Assembly (NCBI RefSeq): GCF_021917145.1
Contig: NC_061068.1
Span: 8,128,404-8,192,403, forward strand
Reading direction: 5' to 3'
From: Hypomesus transpacificus
Taxonomy: Eukaryota > Chordata > Actinopteri > Osmeriformes > Osmeridae
Length of the DNA: 64,000 nt
The position numbers and the translations under genes were made by a program. The notes under the pieces are model-generated. The model saw nothing but the letters and a program-made list of their open reading frames with translations, ran no database searches and was not told the DNA's origin. Shown one piece after another: positions 1 through 37,436 of this stretch. Position 1 is the first letter of the stretch, and each line of letters starts with the position of its first letter.

Positions 1-92
1 TATTTTTATTATCTTATTATCTTTTTTATTTCTGTTGCTCTCTCTCTTTCTCTCTCTCTGTGACTTTCTCTGTCTCTGTCTTTGTCTCTCAG

Positions 93-24907
<24,815 letters not shown>

Positions 24908-26585
24908 GAGGGTGGGGGTGGAAGGCAGGGGGTGGGGCGGGGTGGGGTTACGGAGGTGGCAGGGAGGGGTAGATGTGTGAGGCGCCCAGAAACCACACAC
25001 GGGGCCCAAGAAAAGCTCCTGAGATACTGTAGGTCCATGGTAGACATGTGAGGACTGGACCAGGAGGCTGTTCTAGAGCATGCCTTAGTGCCCTCACAAG
25101 GTTCTGCTGCAACTCAAATGTACTCTGGCTTTTTTTTCGTGGCAAGTTTTCAGTGTATAGTTTACTTTGTTTTTCAATCTACTGGAGGAGTTTGGAGATG
25201 AAGAGAGACCCTTCTGAGAGTGGTGATCCTCTTTTACTTGCTTGGTAAAAAGGAACATCTTGTCCACTTTCTTTGTGACAGAATGTTACAAAAAAGGCAC
25301 TCTTGACTCTTTCTCTCCCCTTTGTCAACTTGAATTTAATTAGAACAGAAGCACTGTCGTTTATAAAGTGCCTTTTGTGGTGTGTTTTGTACGGACTCCT
25401 GTTATCTCAGGGTGGGTTGCCATTTGAGCAGTTTCAGGCAAGTACTCTCAAACCCCCCCGTCATGACCTGCTAAGCCCCTCTCCTGGTCACTACGTTGCT
25501 GACAGACCAACCCTGCCGCAACACAGAGATGACAGAAAGGAAGAAGCGACACTATCAGGGTGGACTGGACTGTAAAGACTGTCAGCCAATACAGTAGACT
25601 CTGAACTCTGGCCAGTTGGAGGGTTTTGGGATGGAGTGGAGCAGCCTTTTGTTAGAAGGACCTGATTTGTCCATCGCTGGGCTATTCTCTGACTTTCAGG
25701 AGCATTGTCTACTCAGTGCCACTTGCTATGTGTGATTGTTTTTATAACTGTGGGGGGTTTCTAACAGCAGAGAATGCCTGCCCTTTCTTTTACAAAACCA
25801 TGAGTCTAGGAGCCTGTGTACGTTCAGACGCTTGCCTGCCCTGTACGGTTTTGTGTTGTTTTTCACACTGTAAAGCTTATATAGGCATGATCTGACTAGT
25901 CAGTCGATATGACAGTGGCTCTTGAAATGGCTTGGATTGAAGGCCCTGGAAGCATCTGAAGGATTTTTCTCGCCTTGAACATTACCTTTTTTTTTAGGTC
26001 AACAAAACTATTAAGAGGTGCATGATTTTTTTGTGTTCCAAAATGTTTTACTCAACGCACTTGTTACTATGTGGTGAGAATGTGAAGGTAGTCCGCAAAC
26101 TATATGAATATACTCTGTATAAAGACACACAAAAAAAGAAAATACTGTAAGATACCTATTTTTGAAGTATTAATGACAACATTTGCTGCTCTCTTTCTCT
26201 TCAGTGGCTGATGGGTTGGCCAGGCCATTTTCAATGTGTGTGCGCGTGTTGGTTGTTTAAAAAAGAAAAATCAATTTTGGTTCAGATGATGTAGATTTCA
26301 TTCGGTTTCTGCTGTTCTATTCAAAGATTTTTTTTATTTGAAGGTTGTTTTCTAAGATTTAAGGAAAGCTTTGTTATACTCCTGGTTTTATATGTCAGAT
26401 GCAGCCCTCTTTTCTCGTGTCTTTGACATAAGCATTCCTTCTCTTAGTCTTCAGGACTATGGAAGGCTTCACAGCCATGCCTGCCGATAGTTGTTCAATT
26501 ATTCAGTGTATCTGAATTATTTTCTTCATTCATCTAGATACTGGATATGTGCTTTAGAAAATAAAGGAGACATGTTTCAAAACTT
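24908..26585 (+). other. cdh4: cdh4 3' untranslated region
   Basis: The AT-rich stretch after the cdh4 stop has no credible coding exon. A canonical AATAAA lies at 26560-26565, about 1.65 kb past the stop, so the transcript probably ends near 26580. The exact cleavage point is inferred. Confidence 0.65.
26560..26565 (+). terminator. cdh4: cdh4 poly(A) signal
   Basis: AATAAA in an AT-rich context, the first canonical hexamer I see after a continuous 3'UTR-like stretch. Confidence 0.6.
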
Positions 26586-26589
26586 CTTC

Positions 26590-29500
26590 CATCTATCCTT
26601 TGATTATATCAATGTTGGTAGGATCAACTGAATTCAGTTCATGTTTACTAATTTTGTGTTTTCATTTCCATCATTTGGAGTTCGACGAAGGAAAATGACG
26701 ATACTTCTTGTGACGATGATCAGTCAGGAACCTGGCACCCATCCCTACTACTACTCCATGCAGACTTGGGCGAGTGGGAGTCCTCGGCCTAGGTCAAGTA
26801 TGTGTGTGTCCAGCCCTGTGATTTCAATTAGTCAGCTGAGGCACCGAAAAACCCGCTGGGGATTTAAAGGGTTTTAATCCTCCCTGGCTGTGTGTCTATC
26901 AATTAGCCACACCATTAATCCCCAGGACGTAATCTCATTAGATAGAGCGCCTTTAATGAGACACCCAGAGAGAGGGGAGAGGAAGCGAGAGGACTAAATG
27001 AAGGCCTGTGGAGATCTTCCAGGTTGGCTCTGTGGAAGACTGATGATGACGATGGATGAAACAGAGGGTCAACAGAGAGAGGGAACGAGAAAGTCGACTG
27101 GGAGGCAGAGCGCAACTTTTCGAACACGAGTTGGGCCCATGCAAAACACTGCCCCTTTAAAAACTGTTGAAAAAGATTCAGAGATAGATATGAGCGTGTC
27201 TACTTTGACCAAGCTTGAAAGAGTGAGAGAGAGGCGTATCAGAGTGAGAAGGACGCGAGAGAGATTAGGTGGGCTGAATTGCGGTGAGACCACGCTGGGG
27301 TCGAAAATGAAAGCTATGCCGGCTCCTCAACTAATCCCTCCACTCAAGGAAACCACAGTAGTGGCTCCATAATGAACCTTCTGTACAGTCAGACAGCCCA
27401 TGGCCGGGGGTTCTTCGGTGGAACCATCATTCTGTATGCTGCATGCTTTACAACACTGTATGCTGACAGGCTATGACAGTTGAGACTGTATGTGAGCAGA
27501 GAATGGAGATGTCCTCTGGGCTTCAAGTTTAGCCCCATCAGGAAGTCAGAAGTGGCTCCAGTGGTCCAGTGAGAGAGGGAGAAGCTATTGCTTGAGTAGC
27601 CTTGTTGATGAATGGTGAGCCCACCAAGAGCTTAGTTCTTGGTCAGGGGCCAACAGTTTGTGTTTTGTAAATAAACTTCTCCTTTTCGAATGCATCTAGC
27701 TGCTCTTTTCATTTCCTCCCCATAAAGGTCCATGTCTCCCGGGCCAGCAGTGGGAACAATCCAATCTAGAAATGACTCAGACCGCCAAGTTTTGGTGGTG
27801 GAGCCTGCTGGGTAATTGACTGTTTACAATTTAGTGCTGATGGGGCTGCCTCCGTTTAGACAAGCACTGGGAGGCACTTGTTTGCCAAGTCTGTTTTGCT
27901 GATACAGCAGAACCCTCCTGCTATTTTAAGACCAGGTCATGAATAAGATAAAAGCAGGAGAATCAATTGGATGTTACTGCTCCGAGTGGTGAGTCCGTGC
28001 TGTGCCCTACCTCCATCTGTCATGCGTACGTCGACATGATAGATTGGTGAGAACGACAGAACAAACCTCTGATGGAGTCACTGTCATGGTGAGGAGAACC
28101 CAGCTGTCAAACTCTTCGTTTCTATAGAAACATGAAACCAGTCGCAGACAAAGGGGCTTGCTTCGTTACATTTCTACGGGCTTTTTAACCAGCCACTGCT
28201 GTGCTGTGGGAACTTTTGCTCCGCTATCTTCTTCTCTGGCCTCTGATTCCATCTACTCCCATCTTCTATTCTTCAGCAGCCCGTCTGGCGTGCGGACCAT
28301 TCATATACATTGTACATACATTGCTGAGTGATTAGTATGAATGAATGATTTCTACCACGTGTAGTAGTAGTAAGTGAGTCAGGATAATTATATTACAATA
28401 ACATGATGAAGAGTTATGCCAACACAGCCTGCCTTGACTATTGAAGGCTAGTTAGTTATGTCTGCATTTGCCTGATGAGCATCCAAGAATTCTCTCAGCT
28501 CGGGGATTGAGATGTGTTTCCCTCAAAGAGACTCAAAAATCGACTTGTGCATTATTCATTAATTTACTGCTGAACCTTGAAAAAAGGTAAAAGTGCTTCA
28601 AGGTGAGATGGATGTTTAGGTAAATACAATGCAGTGAATCTGGTGCATTTTCACAAGGAGCTTTTTGTTTCAGAGGTTGACTCACTTGGGACATCCTTGG
28701 GAATTTTAGATTGTTTTGTAAGAACACTTTTATTGTGAAGAGAACTGCTCTGTATGTGGGTTCTGGCATAAAATACCAAACCCTCCCCATTCCAAAGCGG
28801 CCACTGGATGTTGCTGTGCTTGTTCAAGATGTCTGAGTGTGTTTCACTTTTCTTCTACGGGACTAAATATTCTATATACATAAACATGATGATGAAACCG
28901 AAAGCTACATCATTTTGCATCGCAAACTCCATGGACTACCAGTGCCACCTAGCTAAGAACTTTGGAAATACAATTTACAAGAACATAATAGAGTAAATGC
29001 ACATTTTGTTAATTATGACGATGAAATTAAATGTGTGTGTCCATAAGTGTGTTGCATGTGTGTGTGCGCACACACATGTCGCATTAACTCTGATTGGGTT
29101 TTCCTTTAGTTCTTCCTGGTTTACCCAATCATCTTATCCCCTGTTTGGCCTGTGTCCTGCCGCTCTGAGTGAGCTCCATTAAAGCCCAACAGGCTATTAA
29201 CCCCAGAGTCAATCCTTCACAGGTTTGGCCACGGTTATGAACCCATTCCAGCGTCAGTTATAAACACTAGCCTTATTGTAGCATCTCCAGGCAAAAGCCA
29301 ATTGAAGTCCTCAACTCCTAAATGAAAGGGCTTTTTAAGTCATACTGTGTAAAGAATACTTACTCCATCTCCCCGCAACACACACATTGGGATTTTGTCT
29401 CCTGGCTAACAACAGTATGACAGCATTAATGTACCAAACGACTGACATGCAGTACAATTCCACCCATGTCAGGAAGCAGAGTGATGTCACTTCTCTGTCT

Positions 29501-30170
29501 AGAGGGCTGTGGTGTTTACTCTACACCCTCAGGTGCAGTGACTGAGATGTCGCTAGGCAACCGCACAGTCTCCGCTGTCGCTCGGTCCCTGGCACTCAAG
29601 TGGGAGCTTATGTGGACTTAAACTGTGAGAGAGCAGAGCTGTGCTAGAGTACAGAGGAGAATTACAAGGGAAAATATTGGATTGGACTGAGGAACAGAGG
29701 GCAGGAGTTTGGCACACTAGAACTGTGATGATGTGTAGACTGCCAATCCATCATACTCTGGTTCAGACGGTGGCTAGTCAGTAGCTGAAAACAAATCGTG
29801 TCAGAGCTTTGAATTTTTGTATTTAGATCTGATTCTTGGTGAGCTGGACACACTTTAAAAGCTGTTGCTACAACTTTCCATTTGAAACTCCTCAATAGAG
29901 AATGTAATAGGCAGAAAAGTCATGAATATACAGTATTACAAGACATCTTCAGGCATGACATGATCAGCTTCATTCTTACTTGGCTTGCAGAGGCCTACCT
30001 ACAGAATAGGCAGCAGTGAATTTTGTGAGATTTTACTGCCACCCTGTGGGGAAATGAAGCTATTAGAACAGGTTCACAAGGAGTTTACTCATGTAAACAC
30101 AGACACACTGTCATCTAGTAGATGTATTTTGTGGCATTTTTGATAACCCTAAATTTGACCATGAAAAAAC
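26590..30170. other. Intergenic region between cdh4 and taf4 3' ends
   Basis: The two genes converge on this 3.6-kb interval. Open frames of up to 124 codons (for example 26998-27372) resemble nothing I know and lack splice or codon support. An AATAAA at 27670-27675 could end an unannotated non-coding transcript, but I see no promoter or exon for it. Confidence 0.6.
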
Positions 30171-30175
30171 AAGAC

Positions 30176-31372
30176 ATATATTAAAATCATTTATTCAGAC
30201 CTATATAAAAACATTTACATATGGACAAAAATCTGTGCAAAATGTACAAGAAACCATTCTCAGATTATCCATGGAATTTCTCTGTGAGACAAACATGCTG
30301 GCAGAAATTCACCAATAGGAAGACATTGGGTGCACAGGCTGTATAAGAGACATTGACAATTATAACTGTCATGTCATCGATTGTCAAGAACCTTGGTATA
30401 AAAAAGTACAAATGTTGCATGTCTAAAAGGGCTTGTATTGTAGATTGTTGGTGCAATAATACATTCCTTAAATCCCAACCCAAATCACTAGGCATGCTGT
30501 ACAGAACCCCACAAAGCCTTATGTCAGATCAGGGAACATCATTTTTGAAATTGAATCCCTCAGTGCAAGTGCAAGAATAAAAGCATGAAATCAACAAAAA
30601 CACCAATTATATATCCTGTTATCAATTTGTTGCTACAAAATGGCACACACAAAAATATAGATTTCCATACTTGGAAAGAAAATATGTATAAACTGATTAA
30701 AAAACATACTAGACAGGGAATTAAAGCATAGTGCAACCAAACTCAGTGTTATTGCAATAAGTATATTGCAAGATTATAATTATCTGACGTCTTACTTTTA
30801 ATGTTCATAAGAATCATATACAAATACAGTAGATGGCCTATTTTGTTGTTATTCACACTGACTAGGTTGATGCTAATTAAAAATCCTGCTAGATAACTAT
30901 AGTAAAATTTGGTTAAAACTATTTGTATGATTTCATTTCATACACTAAACAGAATTGACTTTTTACCCTACAGTGTCATATACTGTATGTGATTGGTCAA
31001 AACATTAAAAACCACCTTCAAAGTATTATACTTAAGATCATTAAAAGGGGCCACCAGGTGTGCCTGTTACAATAAGTGAAAATCCATACAAGTAAAACAA
31101 GAGTATGTCTAGGAAAGTCGTGTCTTAGACTTGAAAAAGAACAATGGCCTACATGGTAGTCAGAGGAGCCGCCTGGATCATTGAGTTACATTTGAAGGTA
31201 GGATGAAAACAACTGAAATTCAAAAGGTATTCAGTCACTGAGGAGTCTCTTTATCCATCTCTCGGTGGAGATGAAAGTCAAAAGACTATCTGAGGAACAT
31301 TCTGAAGTGAGAGAGGAAGGACTCTTCCCACCCAGGAGGATCTCCCTCACTCTTTCTCTCTCTTTAGTCTCT
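30176..31372 (-). other. taf4: taf4 3' untranslated region
   Basis: AT-rich sequence downstream of the taf4 stop. The minus strand has AATAAA at 30195-30190, giving a 3'UTR of about 1.2 kb. No coding frame of interest was found here. Confidence 0.65.
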
Positions 31373-34300
31373 TCACTTTAGGAAGCCTTTGTAGATGAGC
31401 TGGGAGCGATTGCTCTCTCTCTCGTTCTCCAGGCAGAAGAGCAGGTCCCTGAGGTTCACCCTGGTGATGCGCTGACGGCTGAACTGCCTGGACGCCGCCG
31501 AACCTGGACTCCCTGACACAGAAGGACTGAACCCCGAACCCTGCAGAGGGAGCCACAGGACAGATAGAGGTACATGACAGTGTGACAAAATGCTTGCCAA
31601 CAAGTTCCATATTGGGTCTATTTAACCCTTGTGTTATCTTCGGGTCATTGTGACCCACCGTCGTATTGCGACAACTTTACCGCATACAAAAACAAAGTGA
31701 AGCATTTTCTGTTAACCGTTGGGCTGTCTCAGACCCCCCACATTGCGAAGGTTAAAAGAAAATGACTTTCATTTGTTTTTGGCAGCACAAGGGTTAAGTT
31801 AGGACCCTGGGATTTAAGATCCCAGGCGAGGGTTAGCAAGAATCCAACAGCCTTACATCTGCTCCAGCAGGAGAGGCTGCAGAGCCGGGCTTCCTCTTCT
31901 TCCTGGAGCCGATGGCTGCCAGAGCAGTAAGGTTGGCCTCCCTCTGTCTCATCTGAGCTAGCTCCTGCTGCTGCATCTGAACACACACAAACACACACAC
32001 AAAGAAAGGGAGCTAATGAGCACACCTGGGAAAACCCCACCCATCCCACTGGGGACTGGAACAGCATAACAGCTCCAGGTCCACACCTCCAGGGTCTCCT
32101 ACCTCTTTGGCCTTCTGTTTCAGTCGCAGCTGCTCCGGGTCTTCTTGTCGAGCTCGAGACTGAAAGACCCCGCAGAGCGGAGGACAGGGCAGGGGGTCAC
32201 AGATTCATGTGAAAACAGGTCACCACACCAAGGCTCCACATATATAAAAAGGCCCGCCTTTATAATGCCTTCCTTTTAAAAGACACTTTCATCCAAAGCA
32301 ACACACGGAAGATTTTGAAGCTGCGACCTGCAGGCAAACGCTCTACCACTGAGCTACACCCATGGAAACAGGTGTAGTCACTCCTGGCCACTAGAGGACC
32401 CCACATTTCAAGAAATCCACATCTAGGAGGTTATGAGTTTATGCCCCTGTACCTTTGCAGCCTTCATCAGGATCTCTCTCTCCTGCTCTTCTTTCCTCTG
32501 CTTCTCCACCTGGTCCAGGTGCTCAAAGAACTTGAGCTGGGCCCTCGCATCGCTTCTCTGCTCGTACCGACTATCCTCCTGCCAAAACACAGGACAATGC
32601 TGTCACTGTCAGCTGTCGGGTACAAGACCCTTTGAAGATATCATACACACAACCCCTACATTGATAAAGAATGTACCATAACTGACATACCTTGAAACGG
32701 ATGTTTTTGTGCTGAGCCACCTCAGTGACCCGCTCCAGCAGGTTTCGGAGCCTCTGTTCGGTGGCATGGGACAAGAAGGTCACCACCTCTGGGCCCAGCT
32801 CTCCTACCCCACATCTCTGGCCTGGAGAGGACAGACACACAGCCATAACTGCTGAGCTCAGAGCAAATCCTACTTTCTGTGTGTGTGTGTGTGTGTGTAT
32901 GTGTGTGTGTAGGGGGGGGAAGAACCTCACCTATCTCCAGGATTCTCCTCTCCAGAGTGGAGCTATGGAGGAATGCCTCATCCTTACAGGAGCGCGTCAC
33001 TGCCCCCACCAGCGCAGAGTTGGTTGCTAGGATCCGAGCGCTCTCCTCAGACAGGTTTACCCCGGCCATGGACGCCACATCATTGATGTCATCCTCCTCC
33101 CTGGAAGTGTTGACAAGCACACGAAATCAGCAAGACCACGAGAGCAAACCCTCCCATTCAGAGGTCACGTTTATTTTGTTTATGAGGCAGACCTGTAGGT
33201 GCCTGCACAGGTCCCTCTCAGCTTATTCGTGTGGGCTGCAGTGGCCAGGGAAGCAGGGCCAGATATGGTTTTAAAGCCAGGTATCAAACCAGGCCTTGCC
33301 ATGGGGACTGAGAGAGAACACAGAGACAGATCCTGTCATGTTTCTTGGTTTACCACACAGGTACATGTGCTGGTGTGTTCCCACACTCTTACCTTGCTGC
33401 AGCTGTTTAAACTGCACCTGTGACTGCCCCAGTATTAAGCCACTGGGGGCCTGACCCCTCAGCGATACCATGGAGGTTGTTGCCAGGGTAACCTGGGGAG
33501 GCCTTACTATGGTCCCCTGCTGCACCTGGGGGGGGGGGGGGGGGGGGGGGGGGGGGTATGCATGTATGGGTTCACAGGTAAACACAAGAGATTTCCTTCA
33601 TCTATAGAACATATTATTCTACAGTTAGCCAATATGAAAAGCTGATTACCAGTGATGCTGGGTGTCCCTGTTTGCTGGTGACAGGGTGGAGGTGGGATCT
33701 GGAGGCTGAGGCAGCAGGCATTAGAGCTGGGCTGCCGAGGCCCACCATAGGAGCTGGCTGCTGGCTCTGCTGGATGAATGTAGCTGAGTCTGGGGTGAGC
33801 TGCCTCAGGGCTGGAAGGCTTCTCTGGAATAAGAACACAGCATTTAGATCTATATTAGGCTCAGAATCTGTCGCAATGGGTGAGGTGAGAAACATGATGG
33901 CGGTGGCAGCAAAGCTTGCCTTGAGAAAAGGCACAAGGTAAGGCTGAGGTGAGGAGCTGAGCTCTTTGTACAGCTTACTGGTGAAGTCCTCTGGTTCAAT
34001 CTTGCCATCCTGTTAGAAACAAGCACAGAAGGGAGTAAATGATTTAATCAATGCAATATGTTAGTGGGGGGGGGGGGGGGGGGAGCTGTTCAAAACCTAT
34101 TTGTTTTGGTGCCCTACTATGGAAAATGCTTAAGCTAGACTACTCTCCACACTGGTCATTCTTGTCCATACCGGTTGTGATTGGTGGTGTATGCACTTAC
34201 CAGCAGGTCTTTGACCAGGTCTTTGACGTTTTCCGCTGTCTGTGAAGACTGCTTCCCGCTGGATGCCAGTTTGATTAAAGTCGAGAGAAAGTTCTTGCAT

Positions 34301-36745
34301 TTTTTCACGTTCTCCATGGTTTCCTACAGCAACACAATTCAGCATTCAAATTCTCCTCATACAATCAATGTATGAATCCATTCAGCACTGTTTGGAGTAT
34401 CAGCATGCCGTAAATAGTGGAGGCCCAGCCCTAGTCCTGATCAACAGGGGGACATAGGGATTGGATGAAAACTACTGGCTCACCGTTGCCAAGGTGACAG
34501 TGGTCCCAGTGGATGGGCTGACTGTCTGTTGGGATGTGCCTGGTAGTGCCTGAGCTATAGGGCTCTGGGGAGGAAAACCATAGAGAACAATGTCTAACTT
34601 CAGGAGTGTCTGAATTCATCACCTTTTTTTGGTTCCAACAGTCAGAGTAAGTAGTAGTTAGTAAATGATTGTAAACTGAGCGGTTTTGGTTGCTTGAGGT
34701 TGTTTTTAAGCTGTATAAGCTATGCTGTACCAGAAGCTACCAAAACTGAATGGTACCTGTAAAACCTGGGGTCTCTGAAGTGTGATGGTGACAGGGGCAG
34801 AGGTGAGGGCAGGAGACTCCTGCTTGATGGTGGTGGGGGTCACCTGTCTGGTGGGGGTCACCTGTCTGGGCAGGATGGAGGTACCAGGGGTCTGAGAAGA
34901 AGTAAAGAACACTAAGAGGTGTGATCTCATCATTTGCTTTGAAACTGACAGCGACTGTCAGAAACAAACAGGTGTAGGTGTCTTATGTGAATGTGTTGTC
35001 TGGTGTTGGTGAGGTGGGTTGATATGTTTTTGGGGGCTTTATTTCCTGAACATGGGCACAGGTGGTTTTACCTGGACTGAGGTGATTTGGACCTGTGGTG
35101 TGCTTGTGGGGGAGGCAAGGCGAGACGTCTGCATCTGAGACAGGATCTGTTGGTGGATCATCAGCAGCTGCCCAGTGTCACTGCGCACCAGGACCATACC
35201 TGTGTTGAAGACAACATAACCTGCTTAAAACTACGGACAGAGATAGGAAGGATTTTGAGAGCAACCAAAAAACCTGTCATCCAATGACATATTTCTGATG
35301 GAACTTATTTTACTTATCTGAAAGTCACTCGGATCGATGATCAATCCAGTTGAGTGATATTTTAGGGGCATAGCTCATTTGCCACTTACCTGTACAGGAC
35401 AGATTACTAGAGATAACCAACAACTTGATGCAAGCTCCTCATTCAACCAGCAGAAGACTTTTCGTTTTTTGCAACCTTTCAACATCCCTAATGTTTTCTG
35501 TTGCTTACTCTAAAATTTAAGTTTGTTGCCTACCTGGGGGCAGCTGGATGTTCTGTAAGTTGGGCTGATTCGGGGATGTCTGGGAGATGCTTGGGGCTAA
35601 CACCTGTGGCGCTACGGTTCTGATTCCGCCCAGGCTAGCAGCTGCTGTCACAGGAGTGCACGTCTTTGGTGTGCTTTGCAGCAACGAGTTCTTGATGATT
35701 ATCCCCGGTGTTATTAAACTGTCCGCATTTGCAACAACGGATGGAACAGTCTGCGGTTCTGTCTTTATGATTGTTTGGACCGATGATTGGACCGCCTCTG
35801 CCTTGACAATGTGCGATCCTGCACTGGCAGGCACTGAGGAACTAGGTGACTGATCACTGTTTAAAAGTGGAGTTTGAATGCTCCTTAATGGTGCAGACGT
35901 TAAGGGTTGATTCGGTGCTTTGACATTTTCCGTACAACTGTCCCCATTCAAAGTTGTATACGATCCTGCAGTTTGCATACACGGCTTCACAAGCGTTCCG
36001 GTAAGCCCACCACCCAAACCAGCAGCCAAAGATGAGGTAACAGTATTTAGTGGTTTAATACAAGTCTGAATGACACTCTTTGATGTGGGAGGCATTGTCA
36101 CATTTGACAATTTTAGTTCATTGCTGTCTACTGTACTGCCGCTTTTGCTACCAGTTTTTCCCGTTAGAGAGGAAGTGGTTCCTGAACTGTGAGAGATAAT
36201 GCTTCCATTAAAAGTTTTTACTGACGATGTACCTTTTTCCACGTGATTTGAGACAGCATTTACACTAACAACAATTGTCTTGATTTGGTCATTTTCTGTC
36301 GATGAGTCCGACTCAGCCGGTGATGCGTCCATAGCGAAAATGAAAACTGAACTGTGCTAATGACACTTGCACGTCCAGTCCCGATTTTGCAGCGGAAACA
36401 GTTCAAGCCAGACAACTTCCAAGTTCTACCTGAGTAACAATTGGCGTTTGTTTTATCTTACACTTGGGGAAACAGTTAGCAAGACAACGTTGTAGTAACA
36501 CTATACCTGCTTTGGCAACCTCTTCAACAAGTCCCAGTTTGATCGGGACATTAGCTAGCATTAACGTTATTCCTTGTTCCGGTACTAGCCATGTGTTGGG
36601 TGCCTGTCTGACTCTCAACCCCAGGGTTTATGTGAACCGAGCTTACAAGCTCGGATTCAAGAGATCCCACAAGATCACAGACTACTTTTTCGTCCACCTC
36701 TGTATTCAGAAAGACCTGGTACAGCAGATCAGAGCCTGACGCCAT
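31373..36745 (-). CDS. taf4: TFIID subunit TAF4, complete, 16 exons
   Basis: Core subunit of nuclear TFIID: it pairs with TAF12 through a histone fold, and its TAFH domain contacts activators. Exons 5' to 3': 36745-36647, 36356-35534, 35199-35072, 34891-34757, 34564-34484, 34323-34201, 34009-33920, 33823-33650, 33525-33393, 33307-33193, 33100-32931, 32821-32691, 32578-32453, 32159-32103, 31976-31857, 31540-31373. They total 2673 nt, 890 residues. The N-terminus SGSDLLYQVFLNTEVDEKVV matches TAF4, not TAF4B. A low-complexity S/T/Q/P region follows, then TAFH (about 423-520; ENVKKCKNFLSTLIKLAS, PYLVPFLKRSLPALRQL). The conserved C-terminal TAF4 domain (about 634-890) has DDINDVASMAGVNLSEESA, the coiled EKQRKEEQEREIL stretch, LAAIGSRKKRK, and the end RITRVNLRDLLFCLENERE. 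The exon 1-2 junction is the least certain. Exon 7 uses a GC donor. Confidence 0.93.
31622..31797. mobile_element. TTAA-flanked MITE, 176 bp
   Basis: TTAACCCTTGTG at the left end and CACAAGGGTTAA at the right end form a perfect 12-bp inverted pair that includes the TTAA target site. TTAA targets and CCC-type termini fit piggyBac-like transposition. There is no coding capacity. The element sits in the last taf4 intron. Confidence 0.82.
32262..32365 (-). mobile_element. Degenerate tRNA-derived SINE in a taf4 intron
   Basis: On the minus strand a tRNA-like head GGTGTAGCTCAGTGGTAGAG (A box TAGCTCAGTGG) is followed by TTTGCCTGCAGGTCGC, which resembles a tRNA-Cys anticodon arm, and a decayed B box. 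Downstream is GCTTTGGATGAAAGTGTC, a variant of the same tail as the SINE at 23676. It lies between taf4 exons 13 and 14. Confidence 0.65.
33528..33556 (-). repeat. taf4: 29-nt poly-C tract at taf4 exon 9 acceptor
   Basis: On the coding (minus) strand 29 C residues run directly into the AG of the 3' splice site of the exon starting at 33525. The tract therefore is the polypyrimidine tract of that intron. Confidence 0.9.
33918..33919 (-). other. taf4: GC 5' splice site, taf4 exon 7
   Basis: The exon ends CTCAAG and the intron starts GCAAGC. No GT is available that keeps the frame into the next exon (RSLPALRQL), which is phase 0, so a GC-AG intron is required by the family alignment. Confidence 0.85.
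34066..34083. repeat. 18-nt poly-G run
   Basis: Uninterrupted G run in the taf4 intron between the two TAFH-coding exons (34009 and 34201). Confidence 0.9.
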
Positions 36746-37436
36746 CTTCACACTTCTGCGAGGTGTGTGTGGACTGAAAGAGTTACAAACTAACGTACGC
36801 CTGCGTCCATGAGATATAACGTCAACACGGAGATCCGGGTACTCGCGGATTGGTAGTTTCTACATGTTAGGGCGGGACGAATCGACAAGAGATGTATTCA
36901 TACGAAACAGTATGGCATAATCAGCACAAGACAACTAGACTGGGAAGTTGCACTACATTATCATAAACGTTTAATTTCAGGGAAATTGTGTAGTTATATA
37001 CAGTGTATAGACATAAAATCAACATTCCAGGGCATAGCGCCCCTAGTCCCATGGTTAAAATGGCTGCACCGATTCAGGGGCGCGAGATAGCCATTGAAGA
37101 TTTTTGATAACGCTCCACACCTTGTTTTTAATTGCGTAGGTAGGGCATGCAGCAAAAAGTATAGGCTTCCTCATATTTACCTGTCTGTGGTCTTAATATT
37201 AAATGAAGTACAAATGACGCCAATTTAAATTAAAGCAATGCAAGCATTTTATTTCATTTATCTGTAGGATACACGTTGCAATTTGTCAATAAAAACTAAA
37301 AGATTGTAACAATCTAGGCTATTTGATCCAATTTAATATAGGTTTGGCACCTGCTGTATATTATGCCAGTGATTATCCACCTGTTGGTCCAACTGAGTTA
37401 ATTTATCTATCCTTTGTGAATAGATGCAAAGCAAGA
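36746..37436. promoter_or_regulatory. Bidirectional taf4 / lsm14b promoter interval
   Basis: The taf4 and lsm14b start codons are 691 bp apart and point away from each other, so both promoters and 5'UTRs must lie here unless remote exons exist. No TATA box was seen at a credible place. Motifs of YY1 type (AAAATGGC at 37057-37064 and AAGATGGCG over the taf4 start) are consistent with a housekeeping promoter. Human TAF4 and LSM14B are also neighbours in divergent orientation. Confidence 0.7.

Noticed and set aside
26998-27372. 124-codon frame in the cdh4-taf4 intergenic region
   Set aside because: Unrecognised and isolated; the minus strand of the same stretch is equally open.
32339-32360. A possible functional tRNA gene (GTAGCTCAGTGG head)
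   Set aside because: The T arm and acceptor stem do not form and a SINE tail follows, so it is a SINE head and not a tRNA.
31373-36745. Assignment of the gene as taf4b
   Set aside because: The N-terminal SGSDLLYQVFLNTEVDEKVV block and the detailed C-terminal sequence fit TAF4, and the neighbours LSM14B and CDH4 also match TAF4.
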